Shown: positions 46,114 through 55,305 of the stretch, one piece after another
Layout of the letters: each line of letters starts with the position of its first letter
Position numbering within the stretch: the stretch's first letter is position 1
Assembly: GCA_965226785.1 (NCBI GenBank)
Contig: CBDDEC010000002.1
Location: 248,001-312,000 of the forward strand
DNA: 64,000 nucleotides
Direction: 5' to 3'
DNA from: CBDDEC01 sp965226785
GTDB taxonomy: Bacteria; Chloroflexota; Dehalococcoidia; UBA2979
Notes under the pieces: generated by a model
What the model was told of the DNA's origin: nothing
The model's input: only the letters and a program-made list of their open reading frames with translations
The model's database searches: none
Made by a program: the position numbers and the translations under genes

Positions 46114-47052
46114 ATGACGACTGAGCTGCGGAACGCGATCCTTCTGCGCGTGATCCGCGCGGCCGTGACGATCTTCATGGTCATGACGTTTGTGTTCTTC
46201 CTGGCCCGGATGATCGGGGACCCGGTCACCTTCGCCGTTCCGGACGATTTCACCCTGGAGGAGATCGAGTATTTCAAGGAACGGTTGGGGTTAAACGACC
46301 CCATTCTCCTCCAGTACGCAGACTTCTTGTGGGATGCGCTCAGACTCGACTTCGGGGAGTCCTTCCGTGCCGGTCGGCCCGCGTGGGACGTCGTGCGCGA
46401 TCGGCTCCCTGCCACCCTCCAACTGAGTGGTGCCGCGCTGGTGCTCAGCATTGTCATGGGTATCCCACTCGGGGTCATCGCGGCGATCAGGCGGGAGGGG
46501 CTGATCGACTATGTGGCCCGCCTGCTGGCGCTGTTCGGGCAGGCGGTGCCCAACTTCTGGCTCGGTCTGATGCTGATCCTCTTCGTTGCAGTGAATGTCG
46601 GCTGGATCCCAACCGGAGGACGGGGCGGAATCGAGAGCATCATTCTGCCGGCGATCGTGCTGGGGACAGGCCCGGCTGCAGCGATCATGCGATTCACTCG
46701 GTCGGCGATGCTCGAGGCCCTCCGGCAGGATTACGTCAGGACCGCCCGGGCGAAGGGGCTGTCCGAATACTCCGTCGTCGTCAGGCATGCGCTTCGCAAC
46801 TCGCTGCTTTCGGTGGTGACACTGATCGGGTTCCAAGTCGGCGATATCATTGGAGGCTCGATCATCGTAGAGACAGTGTTCGCCTGGCCCGGTATGGGAC
46901 GGCTCACCATCCAGTCGATCACTCTTGCCGATTTTGCGGTGGTGCAGACGGCGGTCCTTTTCACCACAGTATGGCTCGTATCCGTTAACCTCTTCGTGGA
47001 CCTCTCATACATGTTCCTCGATCCCAGGATCAGGGCTGGAACATCACTGTGA
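46114..47052 (+). CDS. ABC transporter permease, DppB type
   Basis: The protein has 312 residues from ATG 46114 with AGGAG 9 nt upstream. Six membrane helices are seen, with the DppB N-terminal region (FFLARMIGDPVTFAVPDDF, LGLNDPILLQYADFLWDALR, LDFGESFRAGRPAWDVV), GLMLILFVAVNVGWIPTGG and the EAA loop ALRQDYVRTARAKGLSEYSV. It is the inner-membrane half of a peptide/nickel importer. Its stop overlaps the start of the DppC-type gene (GTGA). Confidence 0.93.
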   Translation: MTTELRNAILLRVIRAAVTIFMVMTFVFFLARMIGDPVTFAVPDDFTLEEIEYFKERLGLNDPILLQYADFLWDALRLDFGESFRAGRPAWDVVRDRLPATLQLSGAALVLSIVMGIPLGVIAAIRREGLIDYVARLLALFGQAVPNFWLGLMLILFVAVNVGWIPTGGRGGIESIILPAIVLGTGPAAAIMRFTRSAMLEALRQDYVRTARAKGLSEYSVVVRHALRNSLLSVVTLIGFQVGDIIGGSIIVETVFAWPGMGRLTIQSITLADFAVVQTAVLFTTVWLVSVNLFVDLSYMFLDPRIRAGTSL

Positions 47053-47930
47053 CAAGGTCATCCGACCTCCCCACGACCACCGTGCGTCGAATCCGAGTCT
47101 ATTCCCCAATCACGCTGGCGATCCCCCTCGCATTACTGACGCTGTGGTTGTTCATGGGCGTGTTTGGTCCGTGGCTGGCGCCCCACGATCCGGGCGCGAT
47201 CGACCTTGATGGCCGGCTGACGCCGCCGGCGTGGCAAAGCGGAGGGTCCTGGGAGCATCCCCTCGGCACCGATGGAATTGGGAGGGACTATTTGAGCCGG
47301 ATGCTCCACGGCACCAGGGTTTCGCTGTTCATCGTGGGCACGGTCGTTCCGCTGACCGCGGTGATCGGCACGACGACGGGCCTCCTGTCCGCATGGTTTG
47401 GCGGATGGATCAGCCGGCTCATCATGGGGTTCGTCGATATCCAGATGGCCCTGCCCGGCATCCTCGTCCTCGTGCTGTTCGCGTCGATCTTTGGGCCCAG
47501 CCTGCGCAACCTCATCATCGTGCTCGTCTTCTTCGGCTGGGTGGGGCAGGCCCGCATGGTCCGAAGCGAGGCGCTGGCGCTGGCGGAGACGGACTTCGCG
47601 CTCGCCGCGCTCGCCATCGGGGCGACCGATGCCCGAGTCATGTTCCGCCACATCCTTCCCAATCTGCTGAACACCGTCGTCATCATCGCGACGCTGAGCG
47701 TCGGGTCGATCATCCTCGCCGAAGCGGCACTCAGCTTCCTTGGTCTCGGCGCGAGTGCGGAGACGATCTCGTGGGGGAAGATGATCGCGGAGGGGCGTGG
47801 CGCGCTGAGCGTCGCCTGGTGGCTCGTCACGATCCCCGGCATCGCCATCATCGCGGTCGTCCTGGCCGGCAACCTCTTCGGCGACTGGGTGCGCGATGCG
47901 CTCGATCCGAGCTTGCGGCACGCGAGGTGA
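47049..47930 (+). CDS. ABC transporter permease, DppC type
   Basis: The protein has 293 residues from GTG 47049, overlapping dppB by 4 bases. It shows the DppC layout: an N-terminal helix, WLAPHDPGAIDLDGRLTPPA, HPLGTDGIGRDYLSRMLHGT, FVDIQMALPGILVLVLFASI, the EAA loop ETDFALAALAIGATDARVMF and AEAALSFLGLGASAETISWG. The ATPase genes usually following are absent: an IS6-type remnant and a broken acyl-CoA dehydrogenase lie downstream, so the importer depends on ATPases encoded elsewhere or is an orphan. Confidence 0.93.
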   Translation: MTRSSDLPTTTVRRIRVYSPITLAIPLALLTLWLFMGVFGPWLAPHDPGAIDLDGRLTPPAWQSGGSWEHPLGTDGIGRDYLSRMLHGTRVSLFIVGTVVPLTAVIGTTTGLLSAWFGGWISRLIMGFVDIQMALPGILVLVLFASIFGPSLRNLIIVLVFFGWVGQARMVRSEALALAETDFALAALAIGATDARVMFRHILPNLLNTVVIIATLSVGSIILAEAALSFLGLGASAETISWGKMIAEGRGALSVAWWLVTIPGIAIIAVVLAGNLFGDWVRDALDPSLRHAR

Positions 47931-47978
47931 GCGTCAGCCCCGTACCAGGTCCACGCCCCGATCCCAAACGAGCCGGCT

Positions 47979-48056
47979 CAGCTGCTCCTGGCGGAGCAGC
48001 GACGGCTCTTCTTCGCTCGCTGGCGTTCGCTGATCGCGGAGCTCGCTGCGGCGTAG
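47979..48056 (+). mobile_element. IS6-type transposase, last 25 codons
   Basis: The frame QLLLAEQRRLFFARWRSLIA, then ELAAA and TAG 48054-48056, matches the C-terminus of the full IS6-type transposase (SLAEQRRVFIARWRSLIAAAA). Only this tail remains. Confidence 0.75.
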
Positions 48057-48067
48057 GGTGAGCGACA

Positions 48068-49329
48068 ATGGGAAACCGTTTCGTCGGCGCCATCGGTGAC
48101 CTGAGTTCTGACGCAACCGAGTTTCGTGCGCAGGTGCGGAGCTTCCTCTCAGACAGCGTGCCAGAGCGCTACCGCCCGCAGCACCTGGGCTTCAGCGCGG
48201 TGACGAACTTCTTCGCCAAGTTGCCGTTCGCGTGGGGTGATGACCGCAAGTCCGACGACGGGGAGGCACGGGCGGTGGCCGTCACGTGGGCCAGTGCGCG
48301 CTAGGCGAGAAGGGCTGGATCGCCCCGCAGTGGCCCAGGGAATATGGCGGCGCCGGACTCTCCGCGATCGAGCAGTTCGTCTTCAACATGGAGATGACCC
48401 GGGCCAGCTGCCGAACGTTGGGGGCTTAGGCGTCCGCATGCTCGGTCCGGTGCTGATGGTGCACGGCAGCGAGGAACAGAAGGCGGAGCACATCCCGAAA
48501 ATCCTCTCGGGCGAGGTGGTCTGGGCCCAGGGCTACTCCGAACCAGGCTCTGGCTCCACCTCGCCTCGCTGCAGACCCGGGCCTTCCGCGACGGCGACGA
48601 CTACGTGATCAACGGGCAGAAGATCTGGACCTCCGACGCGTACATCGCCGACGGGTTCTTCGTGCTCGTGCGCACCGACCCTCTCGCGCCAAAGCACCGC
48701 GGCATCTCGTTCCTGCTGATCGATGGCAACACGCGGGGCCTCTCCGTGCGCCCGCTTGTGAACATGGGCTGGGACCACGAGTTCAACGAGACCTTCTTCG
48801 AGGACGTGCGCGTCCCCGTCAGCAAGCGCGAGGGTGAAGAGAACCGCGGTTGGTACGTCGGCATGACGGTGCTCGATTTCGAACGCTCCAACGTCACCGG
48901 CGCGGTCTCCGCGCGGCGCACGATCGACCTGCTGGTGAGCCACGCCACTGGCGACGGCGCGACGTATTCGCGTCTGGGCGAGCTGGAGACGCTTCGGCAC
49001 GAGATCGCGGAGCGCTTCATCGAGACCGAAGTGATGTACAACTTCTCGTTCCGCATCATCTCGATGCAGGAGCAGGGGCTGATCCCGAACGATGAAGCTT
49101 CGACGTCGAAGCTGTTCAACTCCGAGCTGGTCCAGCGCCTAGCGAACACCGGGTCAAGACCTTCGGGCTACACAACAACATCTGGGACGCCGACGACGAG
49201 CGTGCGCCGCTGCGCGCGAGCTTCATCCAGTCGTACGTCGGCAGCGTCGCTGCGACGATCGCCGCCGGCACCTCAGAGATCCAGCGCAACATCATCGCCA
49301 CGCGCGGGTTGGGGCTGCCTCGCGGCTAG
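48068..49329 (+). pseudogene. Acyl-CoA dehydrogenase with several frameshifts
   Basis: Segments in different frames form one acyl-CoA dehydrogenase: FRAQVRSFLSDSVPERYRPQ, then GEKGWIAPQWPREYGGAGLS, VRMLGPVLMVHGSEEQK, EVVWAQGYSEPGSGS, DYVINGQKIWTSDAYIADGF, FFEDVRVPVSKREGEENRGW and, near the end, LHNNIWDADDERAPLRASFI with GTSEIQRNIIATRGLGLPRG. Frame changes occur near 48300, 48405, 48555 and 49150. The FAD/acyl motifs are recognisable, but no continuous product is possible. It starts 12 bp after the IS6-type tail. Confidence 0.8.
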
Positions 49330-49423
49330 CGCCGCTCGTGCGGGTGGCGTGGAGCGATCGCCTCGCTGCATCGGTGGGCGCCCGGCGCGGCCGCAATTAT
49401 GGGTGTGGTACAACGAGGACACG

Positions 49424-50974
49424 ATGGCGGTCGTGCAGACGACGAGCGGAGCGCTGGCGGGGACCGAGGAGGGGGGGCTGCAGGTCTTCCGCGGCGTCCC
49501 CTTCGCCCAGCCGCCCCTGGGCGACCAACGCTGGCGCGCGCCGCAGCCCATCGAGCCGTGGTCGGGCGAGCGGGACGCGTCGGCGTTCCGCGCCGCCGCG
49601 ATGCAGCCGCCGCGGACCGCAACCGCCCAGTCGCCCTTCGCCGGCCTGTTCGGCGCCGGCGAACTCGAGACCTCCGAGGACTGTCTCACGCTCAACGTCT
49701 GGACGCCCGGCCTCGATGGAGCGCGGCCCGTGATGGTGTGGATCCACGGCGGCGGCTTCCGCAGCGGGACCGGCTCCTCGCCGATGTACGACGGGGCGGC
49801 GCTCGCCAGTCGCGGCGGGGTCGTGGTGGTCACGGTTAACTACCGTCTGGGCGTGCTCGGTTATCTCTTGTGCGACGGACTCGATGCGAACGTCGGGAGC
49901 CTGGATCAGGTGGCGGCGCTCGAGTGGGTGCGCGACGAGATCGCGCGTTTCGGAGGCGATCCCGGGCAGGTCACGATCTTCGGACAGTCCGCCGGCGGGA
50001 AGAGCGTCGAGACGCTGCTCGCCATGCCCGCCGCGCGGGGGCTGTTCCATCGCGCGATCATGCAGAGCACCTACGACCCGCAGATGGAACCCGCCGTGGC
50101 GGCCGAGGGTGCAGCTCGTCTCGTCGGGCAGCTCGGCGTTGGCCCCGACCCGACAGCGCTGCGCGGCCTGGACGCCGCGGAGGTGATCGAGGGTCAGTTC
50201 GCGCTGCGGGAGGCCGCGGCTTCGGGAGGGGGCGATCCCCGCAGCTTCCGCCTGTGGGCGAGCCTCAGCGACCCCGTGATCGGGACGAATCCCGTGGTGG
50301 ACGGCGACTCCCTGCCGCGGCACCCGCTCGAAGCGATCGCGGCGGGCGAGGCCGCCGCCATCCCGGTGCTCATCGGGACGACCCTGGAGGAGTCGAAGCT
50401 ATTCGGCCTCTTCGCCCCGCCGGAGCAGCCCCGAACCTCGGACGAGAGCCTGTTGGAGCGGCTGGCGCCGCAGCTGCCCGACGAGGCGCAGCGGGTCGCC
50501 GCGGTGGAGACGTACCGCTCGGTGCGGGCCGCCCGCGGTGCGAACGCAAGCGCGCACGAGGTACTGATGGCGATTACCGGCGATCGCATGCTCCGCTACC
50601 ACTCGACCCGTCTGGCCGAGCTGCAGTCGCGGCACCAGGCGCTGACGTTCATGTACCTGTTCAGCTGGCGGTCCGAGCTCATGGACGAACTGGGCTCCTG
50701 TCACGCGCTGGAGCTGCCGTTCGTCTTCGACACGTTCGAGACGCCGTTGGGCCGACTCGCCGGCACGAGCGATGCCGCGCACGCGCTCTCCGCGCAGATG
50801 CAGGACGCCTGGATCGCCTTCGCGAAGACCGGCGACCCCAACCACGAGGCGCTACCTGCGTGGCCTCGCTACGAAGCGACGCATCGCTCGACGATGGTGC
50901 TGGACGCCGAGTGTCGCGTCGAGCGCGCGCCGCTCGAGCCGGAGCGGCACTTCTGGGACAGCTGGAGCGCATGA
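49424..50974 (+). CDS. Type-B carboxylesterase
   Basis: The protein has 516 residues from ATG 49424 with GAGGA upstream; the upstream frame continues out of the broken dehydrogenase but has no role. Family features: GVPFAQPPLGDQRWRAPQPI, SEDCLTLNVWTPGLD, VMVWIHGGGFRSGTGSSPMY (oxyanion HGGGF), NYRLGVLGYL, the nucleophile Ser in FGGDPGQVTIFGQSAGGKSV, Glu in GTTLEESKLFG and His in GSCHALELPFVFDTF. It hydrolyses carboxylic esters; no signal peptide is visible. Confidence 0.9.
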   Translation: MAVVQTTSGALAGTEEGGLQVFRGVPFAQPPLGDQRWRAPQPIEPWSGERDASAFRAAAMQPPRTATAQSPFAGLFGAGELETSEDCLTLNVWTPGLDGARPVMVWIHGGGFRSGTGSSPMYDGAALASRGGVVVVTVNYRLGVLGYLLCDGLDANVGSLDQVAALEWVRDEIARFGGDPGQVTIFGQSAGGKSVETLLAMPAARGLFHRAIMQSTYDPQMEPAVAAEGAARLVGQLGVGPDPTALRGLDAAEVIEGQFALREAAASGGGDPRSFRLWASLSDPVIGTNPVVDGDSLPRHPLEAIAAGEAAAIPVLIGTTLEESKLFGLFAPPEQPRTSDESLLERLAPQLPDEAQRVAAVETYRSVRAARGANASAHEVLMAITGDRMLRYHSTRLAELQSRHQALTFMYLFSWRSELMDELGSCHALELPFVFDTFETPLGRLAGTSDAAHALSAQMQDAWIAFAKTGDPNHEALPAWPRYEATHRSTMVLDAECRVERAPLEPERHFWDSWSA

Positions 50975-51225
50975 CGGAACTATCCGCGGCGCTGCGACCG
51001 GCGCGACTGGCCGCGGTCCCAGCGAGGCGACGCCACCCCTCAGCCCACCGCCTCCGCCTGCCCCGCCCCATCTGCATCGCCTCTCGGACCTCCACGCGAG
51101 GAAATGCTCGAGGTCATGGCCGCCGCGGAGGCGTGACAGACGCGGTGCCAAAGGACTTCCAGTTCGAGGACCGCGGCGAGGTGGCGTTGAAGGGCTCCTC
51201 CTCTGCATCGTCGGGTGGCGGCGAC
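50975..51225 (+). other. Debris, possible adenylate-cyclase tail
   Basis: The frame is Arg/Pro-rich except for DAVPKDFQFEDRGEVALKG (about 51132-51195), which resembles the end of class III adenylate/guanylate cyclase domains (F-x-x-RGExxLKG). There is no start and no full domain. It is followed by a solo IS6-type terminus. Confidence 0.3.
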
Positions 51226-51263
51226 GCTAACAGGAGATCCGTGGTCTGAGTTCTGACGGAGCC
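51226..51263. mobile_element. Solo terminus of an IS6-type element
   Basis: GCGACGCTAACAGGAGATCC followed by GTCTGAGTTCTGACGGAGCC, ending at 51263, matches the terminus and adjoining bases upstream of the IS6-type transposase at 16749-16788. It shares the GTCTGAGTTCTGACGG variant with the fragment at 14840. No transposase is attached. Confidence 0.7.
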
Positions 51264-51356
51264 TTACCAGGGAGCCCGCTTGCCGATCCTTTACTCCAGC
51301 CCAGGGGGCGGTGGGCTGCGCTTCCTATCTTCCTTGCAATTGGAGGCGCCTCGAGG

Positions 51357-51764
51357 TCAGTCGAGCCCGAGTGTCCGCTCAGGTGAGATACGGAATACGA
51401 CGCGCTGCAGCTCGTCCAGGCGCTGCGAAAAGCGCTCGAGGTCGTAGTCTTCTGGCAGCGGATCGCCCTGATGCTCCCGGATAGCGATGATTGCCTCGTC
51501 GCGCGCTCGGCCCTCGAGGATTTCGGCCTTTCCGTACACGATCACCTGCCGGCGCCCGTCGGGGACGAGCAGCGACACGCGAGCCTGGCGGCGCACGTTC
51601 CAGTATTTCGCGCGGTCCTTGGTGACGGAAACGAACGCATGCTTGCCGTCGAACAGATCCGTGACCAGCGAGAGCTGGGGCGAGCCGTCGCGACGGCCCG
51701 TGCCGAGCACACCCAACTCGCGCTCGGCAAGATACTCTCGTTGTTGCCGCGACGGATCGGGCAT
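51357..51764 (-). CDS. PPOX-class (pyridoxamine 5'-phosphate oxidase-like) F420/FMN protein
   Basis: The protein has 135 residues from ATG 51764 (GGGAG 6 nt upstream; ATG 51770 adds two residues but places the ribosome site too close). The split-barrel pattern is LAERELGVLGTGRRDGSPQL, SLVTDLFDGKHAFVSVTKDR, AKYWNVRRQARVSLLVPDG and QVIVYGKAEILEGRARDEAI. These small proteins use F420 or FMN to reduce small substrates or handle cofactors. It is monocistronic and lies next to IS copy G. Confidence 0.85.
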   Translation of the reverse strand: MPDPSRQQREYLAERELGVLGTGRRDGSPQLSLVTDLFDGKHAFVSVTKDRAKYWNVRRQARVSLLVPDGRRQVIVYGKAEILEGRARDEAIIAIREHQGDPLPEDYDLERFSQRLDELQRVVFRISPERTLGLD

Positions 51765-51841
51765 GTGCATCTCCCTACCCTGGCGCCCGCGCGCGCAGCG
51801 GGCACGGTCGATCCAGAGCAGGTGTTCGGGCCCGCCCTGCC

Positions 51842-52959
51842 GTGGGACGGCAAAACCTCATGCGGCCCACCGATACTCATGATGCAAGCCTCCTAGCACC
51901 GGCTTGCTGACGACTCGCTGGCTCGGCGTCCGCTGCACCGGCGAGCGTCCCTCCGGAGAGTCGAGCGACAATGATCGATGCGGACGCATCGCGTTGTAGT
52001 GCTGGACGTACTCACCAAGCACCCGCCTCAGATGCCGTTCGTTGACGGCGATGACGTGATCGAGGCACTGGCGCCGGAGCGTCCCGATCACCCGCTCGGC
52101 GATGGCGTTGGCGTTCGGCGCGCGCACCGGAGTCAGAATCGTCTCGATCCCGATCCGTCGAGCGCGTGCGATGAAGTCCCCGCCATAGCTACGGTCGCGG
52201 TCTCGGATCAGAAACCCTGGCTGCTGACCCCAGGCGGTCGCCTCGATCATCTGCCTCCAGATCCAGGGCGCGATCGGGTGCTCCGTGACGTTCCAGTGCC
52301 GGATGCGGCGCCGGCCGTGGTCGATCACGACGAACACGGAGAGCGTGCGGAAGGTGAGGGTCTGCACCGTGAACCGGTCAGCAGCCCAGATGCTGGACGC
52401 GTGGTTGCGCAGAAACGTGCGCCACGACTGACTCGGCGGTCGCCGCAGCGCCTGCTGACGGTAGCGGCTCACGGTGCGAGTGCTGACCTCGAAGCCAAGC
52501 GCACGCAGCTCACCAACGATGCGGACGGCGCCCCACCGTGGATGCTCAGTGGCGATGCGCAGGATCAGCCGCTGCCACTCGGCGGGAATGTGGGGACGTC
52601 CGGAGCGGCGACGACTCTTCCAGCGCCAGTAGGCGCGCCAAGCAGAACGCTGCCACCGCACCACCGTGTCCGGCTCGACCATCACGAGCGTGCCTCGCCA
52701 GCCGGACCAACCGCGTGCCAGCAGTGACCAGAGTCGGCGGTCGTGGCGACGGAGCCGCGGTCGACGACGGCCCCTTGTGTAGACGGCGAGCTGATGCCGC
52801 AGCGCCAAGTTCTCGAGGACGAGATCTCGGCGGGCGCGGACCGATGCGAAGAGTGCTGCGACAAGCAGACGGAGGTAGAGCACAGACGAGCCTCTCGTGG
52901 CTCGCCGATACTCTGCTATCTCAGGACAGAGCTGCACCTATCAGGTTTTGCCGTCCCAC
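51842..52959 (-). mobile_element. Copy G of the 1118-bp rve-type IS, complete
   Basis: The termini are GTGGGACGGCAAAACCTCAT at 51842 and ...TTTTGCCGTCCCAC at 52959; the length is 1118 bp. No target duplication is seen. It lies 91 bp upstream of the intact tyrosine recombinase, mirroring copy B, which abuts the recombinase remnant at 12506. Confidence 0.9.
51858..52883 (-). CDS. rve/DDE transposase of IS copy G
   Basis: The protein has 341 residues from GTG 52883. DDE residues are present (WAADRF, VIDHGRRRI, NAIAERVIG). The core resembles copy F, while the C-terminal SLSLDSPEGRSPVQRTPSQR resembles copies C and E, so this copy looks mosaic between subtypes. Confidence 0.9.
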   Translation of the reverse strand: MLYLRLLVAALFASVRARRDLVLENLALRHQLAVYTRGRRRPRLRRHDRRLWSLLARGWSGWRGTLVMVEPDTVVRWQRSAWRAYWRWKSRRRSGRPHIPAEWQRLILRIATEHPRWGAVRIVGELRALGFEVSTRTVSRYRQQALRRPPSQSWRTFLRNHASSIWAADRFTVQTLTFRTLSVFVVIDHGRRRIRHWNVTEHPIAPWIWRQMIEATAWGQQPGFLIRDRDRSYGGDFIARARRIGIETILTPVRAPNANAIAERVIGTLRRQCLDHVIAVNERHLRRVLGEYVQHYNAMRPHRSLSLDSPEGRSPVQRTPSQRVVSKPVLGGLHHEYRWAA

Positions 52960-53050
52960 GCCGCCCGCTGGTTAATCGAAGCGGCTGCTTCGCGAATTGG
53001 AGAACACCAACCCGCGGCACCGCTTGACTTCGGCCTGGGAGAGAGCGTCC

Positions 53051-53977
53051 ATGCTCGTGATGAACGCGAGCCCCTCCCTCACCGAGCTAAGCGCGCTGTA
53101 CCTCCTGCGCTGTGAGGTCGAGGGCAAGTCCGCGCAGACGGTGCGCGCATACCGAGAGTCACTGAATCGCTTCGCCCGCGCAGTGACGGTCGCCGACGCG
53201 GCGGCGGTCACGCCGGAAGACGTCTACCGCTATTTGGGCGGCTTCTCTCACCTCAGCCTTGAGACTCGACACCGCTACTTCCGCGAGGTCCGCTGCTTCT
53301 TCAACTGGCTCGTCGACGCTCGCCACCTCCAAGACAACCCGTTCCGGGGGATCAAGAACGTCCGGCTGCCACAGCGCATTGTCGAGCCGTTCTCGCCAGC
53401 CGACATCGCGCAGCTGATGGCGGGGTGCGATTCAGCCACCGCGCTCGGGCTGCGGGATCGTGCGATGGTGCTGTGCTTACTCGACACTGGCCTGCGATGC
53501 TCAGAGCTCGTTCAGCTGACGCTCGATGACCTCGACCTCGAGACGCGCCGGCTGCGCGTACGCCACGGCAAGGGCAACAAGCAGCGCGTGGTGCCCTTTG
53601 CAGCGCACTGTGGCGCCGCGCTGGAGCGCTACCTCGAGCGGCGGGGAACGGCTCCGGGTCCGCTCTTCGTAGCGGCCAGCCACCTTGGTGAGCTGAAGCC
53701 AGCTACCGCGCTCCGACCGAACGGGCTCAAGCAGATGCTCCGCCGCTTGGGTCGTCGCGCAGAAGTGGCGAAAGTGCACGCGCATCGCTTCCGCCACACA
53801 TTCGCGACGTGGGCAATCGCACACGATGCCCGCGAACTCGACGTGCAGTACCTGCTCGGACACTCCTCGCCCGACATGGTGCGTCGCTACAGCTCGGCCT
53901 ACCGCTCGGAGCAGGCGGCAACACGCCACCATCGCTTCTCCCCGGGCGACCAGATGATCGGCCCGGTGTCTCGCTGA
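53051..53977 (+). CDS. Tyrosine recombinase/integrase (XerC/D-like)
   Basis: The protein has 308 residues from ATG 53051 with a GGGAGAG purine run upstream. The N-terminal SAM-like arm is ALYLLRCEVEGKSAQTVRAY through FFNWLVDARHL. The catalytic domain has Arg149 (LDTGLRCSELVQL), Lys174 (HGKGNKQRVVPF), His245-x-x-Arg248 (AHRFRHTFATWA), His271 (LLGHSSPDMV) and the nucleophile Tyr280 (RRYSSAYRS). The complete active site suggests activity. It ends 104 bp before a tRNA-Gly(CCC) 3' fragment, the standard arrangement of an integrase beside its attachment site. A decayed sister copy is at 12506-12892. Confidence 0.9.
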   Translation: MLVMNASPSLTELSALYLLRCEVEGKSAQTVRAYRESLNRFARAVTVADAAAVTPEDVYRYLGGFSHLSLETRHRYFREVRCFFNWLVDARHLQDNPFRGIKNVRLPQRIVEPFSPADIAQLMAGCDSATALGLRDRAMVLCLLDTGLRCSELVQLTLDDLDLETRRLRVRHGKGNKQRVVPFAAHCGAALERYLERRGTAPGPLFVAASHLGELKPATALRPNGLKQMLRRLGRRAEVAKVHAHRFRHTFATWAIAHDARELDVQYLLGHSSPDMVRRYSSAYRSEQAATRHHRFSPGDQMIGPVSR

Positions 53978-54080
53978 GCCCGCCTCAGAAGCGGCACCGA
54001 GCGGGCCCCTGACCTGCGATTCCCCTGCAGTTTCCCTGCAGTCTCACATCTGAGTTATGTCACTTGCTGCGGCAACCAGC

Positions 54081-54129
54081 GTGCTTCCCAAGCAGAGGGT
54101 CGAGGGTTCAAATCCCTTCTCCCGCTCCA
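54081..54129 (+). pseudogene. tRNA-Gly(CCC) 3' fragment, probable attachment site
   Basis: The sequence reads CTTCCCAAGCAGAGGGTC, then the T-arm GAGGGTTCAAATCCCTTC and CTCCCGCTCCA with encoded CCA. Upstream bases (CGGCAACCAGCGTG) do not form the D-arm or the 5' acceptor strand, so it is a 3' fragment of the kind duplicated when an element integrates into a tRNA gene. Two tandem CCCTGCAGT copies lie about 50 bp upstream. Confidence 0.65.
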
Positions 54130-54329
54130 GCCAGCGCACATCGAGCGCTGCGCACGAGTGCGCCCGCCGATTTCCTGACAGATTGAGCTCCTGCAACGAG
54201 AGGAGGGCATGAGTCGGTGAGCGTACGACGCCCCGATGCCCGGCGGTGACAGCAGGGCTCGAAGTGTACACTTCCGCCTGGATCACATCAGAGTCAAGTC
54301 GTGGTCGCACAGGCGGAGCCATCTGAGTA

Positions 54330-54513
54330 ATGAGCTGGCAGAACGAAGTCGATGAACTTGGAATGGTCCGCAATCTTGCCCGTCGCATGGGTGGGGAAGA
54401 CGGTATCGCACGCCAGAAGCAGCAGGGCAGACTAACCGTGCGGGAACGCGTGGACTTGCTCGTCGACCCCGGTTCGTTCGAGGAGATCATGAGCACCCTC
54501 GTCCCCCGGGGCC
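54330..54513 (+). pseudogene. Acyl-CoA carboxylase beta subunit, N-terminal fragment
   Basis: From ATG 54330: SWQNEVDELGMVRNLARRMG, then EDGIARQKQQGRLTVRERVD and LVDPGSFEEIMS. It corresponds to the first 60 residues of the protein at 39537 but is not identical. It is cut by the start of the inverted duplication at 54514. Confidence 0.8.
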
Positions 54514-54538
54514 GGCTGGCACAGCTACGGAGGTAGCG

Positions 54539-55099
54539 ATGACTCGACTGTCGGCGAAGACTCGCGACGAACTCACCGGCGAGCAGCGCGACGAGTACGA
54601 CGACCTGGCCCGCACACGCGCGCCGCGAGACGGCAAGTTCGGCGGACCCCGCGACGCCTGGCTATTGAGCCCCGAACTGTCGCAGCTACTGCGCTCGATC
54701 GGGGCGATGGTGCGGGAGCGGACGACGCTTGACCGTGGACTCGTGGAGCTGGCAATCTCGATCACGGCACGCCACTGGGAGGCCAACGTCGCGTGGGCCT
54801 CGCACGCGCCGCGCGCCATCGAGCATGGGATCGCACCCGAGGTACTGGACGCCGTCTTCGAGGGGCGACGCCCGGACTTCGCTCCCGTGCAGCAGGTGCT
54901 GCTCTACGACATCTGCATGTCGCTCAACCGCGAGCGCGCACTTCCGGAGCTGCTCTACAAGAGCGCAGTGAGTGCCTTTGGCGAGCAGGGTCTGGTCGAG
55001 ATCATCGGCGTGATTGGCTTCTACACGCTCGTCTCGATGACGCTCAACGCCTTCGACGTGCCCGTTGCGCCAGGTGTTGAGGCGCCGTTCGCCCGCTAA
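54539..55099 (+). CDS. Carboxymuconolactone decarboxylase/AhpD-like protein, copy 2
   Basis: The protein has 186 residues from ATG 54539 with GGAGGT upstream. It is near-identical to the protein at 31905; the differences lie within the first 60 residues (MTRLSAK for MSRLSVK, SIGAMVRER for PIGAMLWER). The same TTLDRGLVELAISITARHWE core lacks a catalytic Cys pair. Because upstream DNA differs, each copy may be driven by a different promoter. Confidence 0.85.
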   Translation: MTRLSAKTRDELTGEQRDEYDDLARTRAPRDGKFGGPRDAWLLSPELSQLLRSIGAMVRERTTLDRGLVELAISITARHWEANVAWASHAPRAIEHGIAPEVLDAVFEGRRPDFAPVQQVLLYDICMSLNRERALPELLYKSAVSAFGEQGLVEIIGVIGFYTLVSMTLNAFDVPVAPGVEAPFAR

Positions 55100-55305
55100 C
55101 ACCCCTGGGAGGATGGGCGATCTCAACGCTCGGCGCGCCTCGCGGTTAGGCGCACTCGATGTCCGGGAAGCCAAGCAGATGAAGGCGCATGACGTGCGAT
55201 CTGGGCGCGCAAGTTCTCGCGTCCCATGACCGCGTCGAGGGGATGCTTGCGAAGCGGCTCCTTGATTGGAGCGAGATTACCGGGTCAGTTTGCCTGCTTG
55301 CGGCC

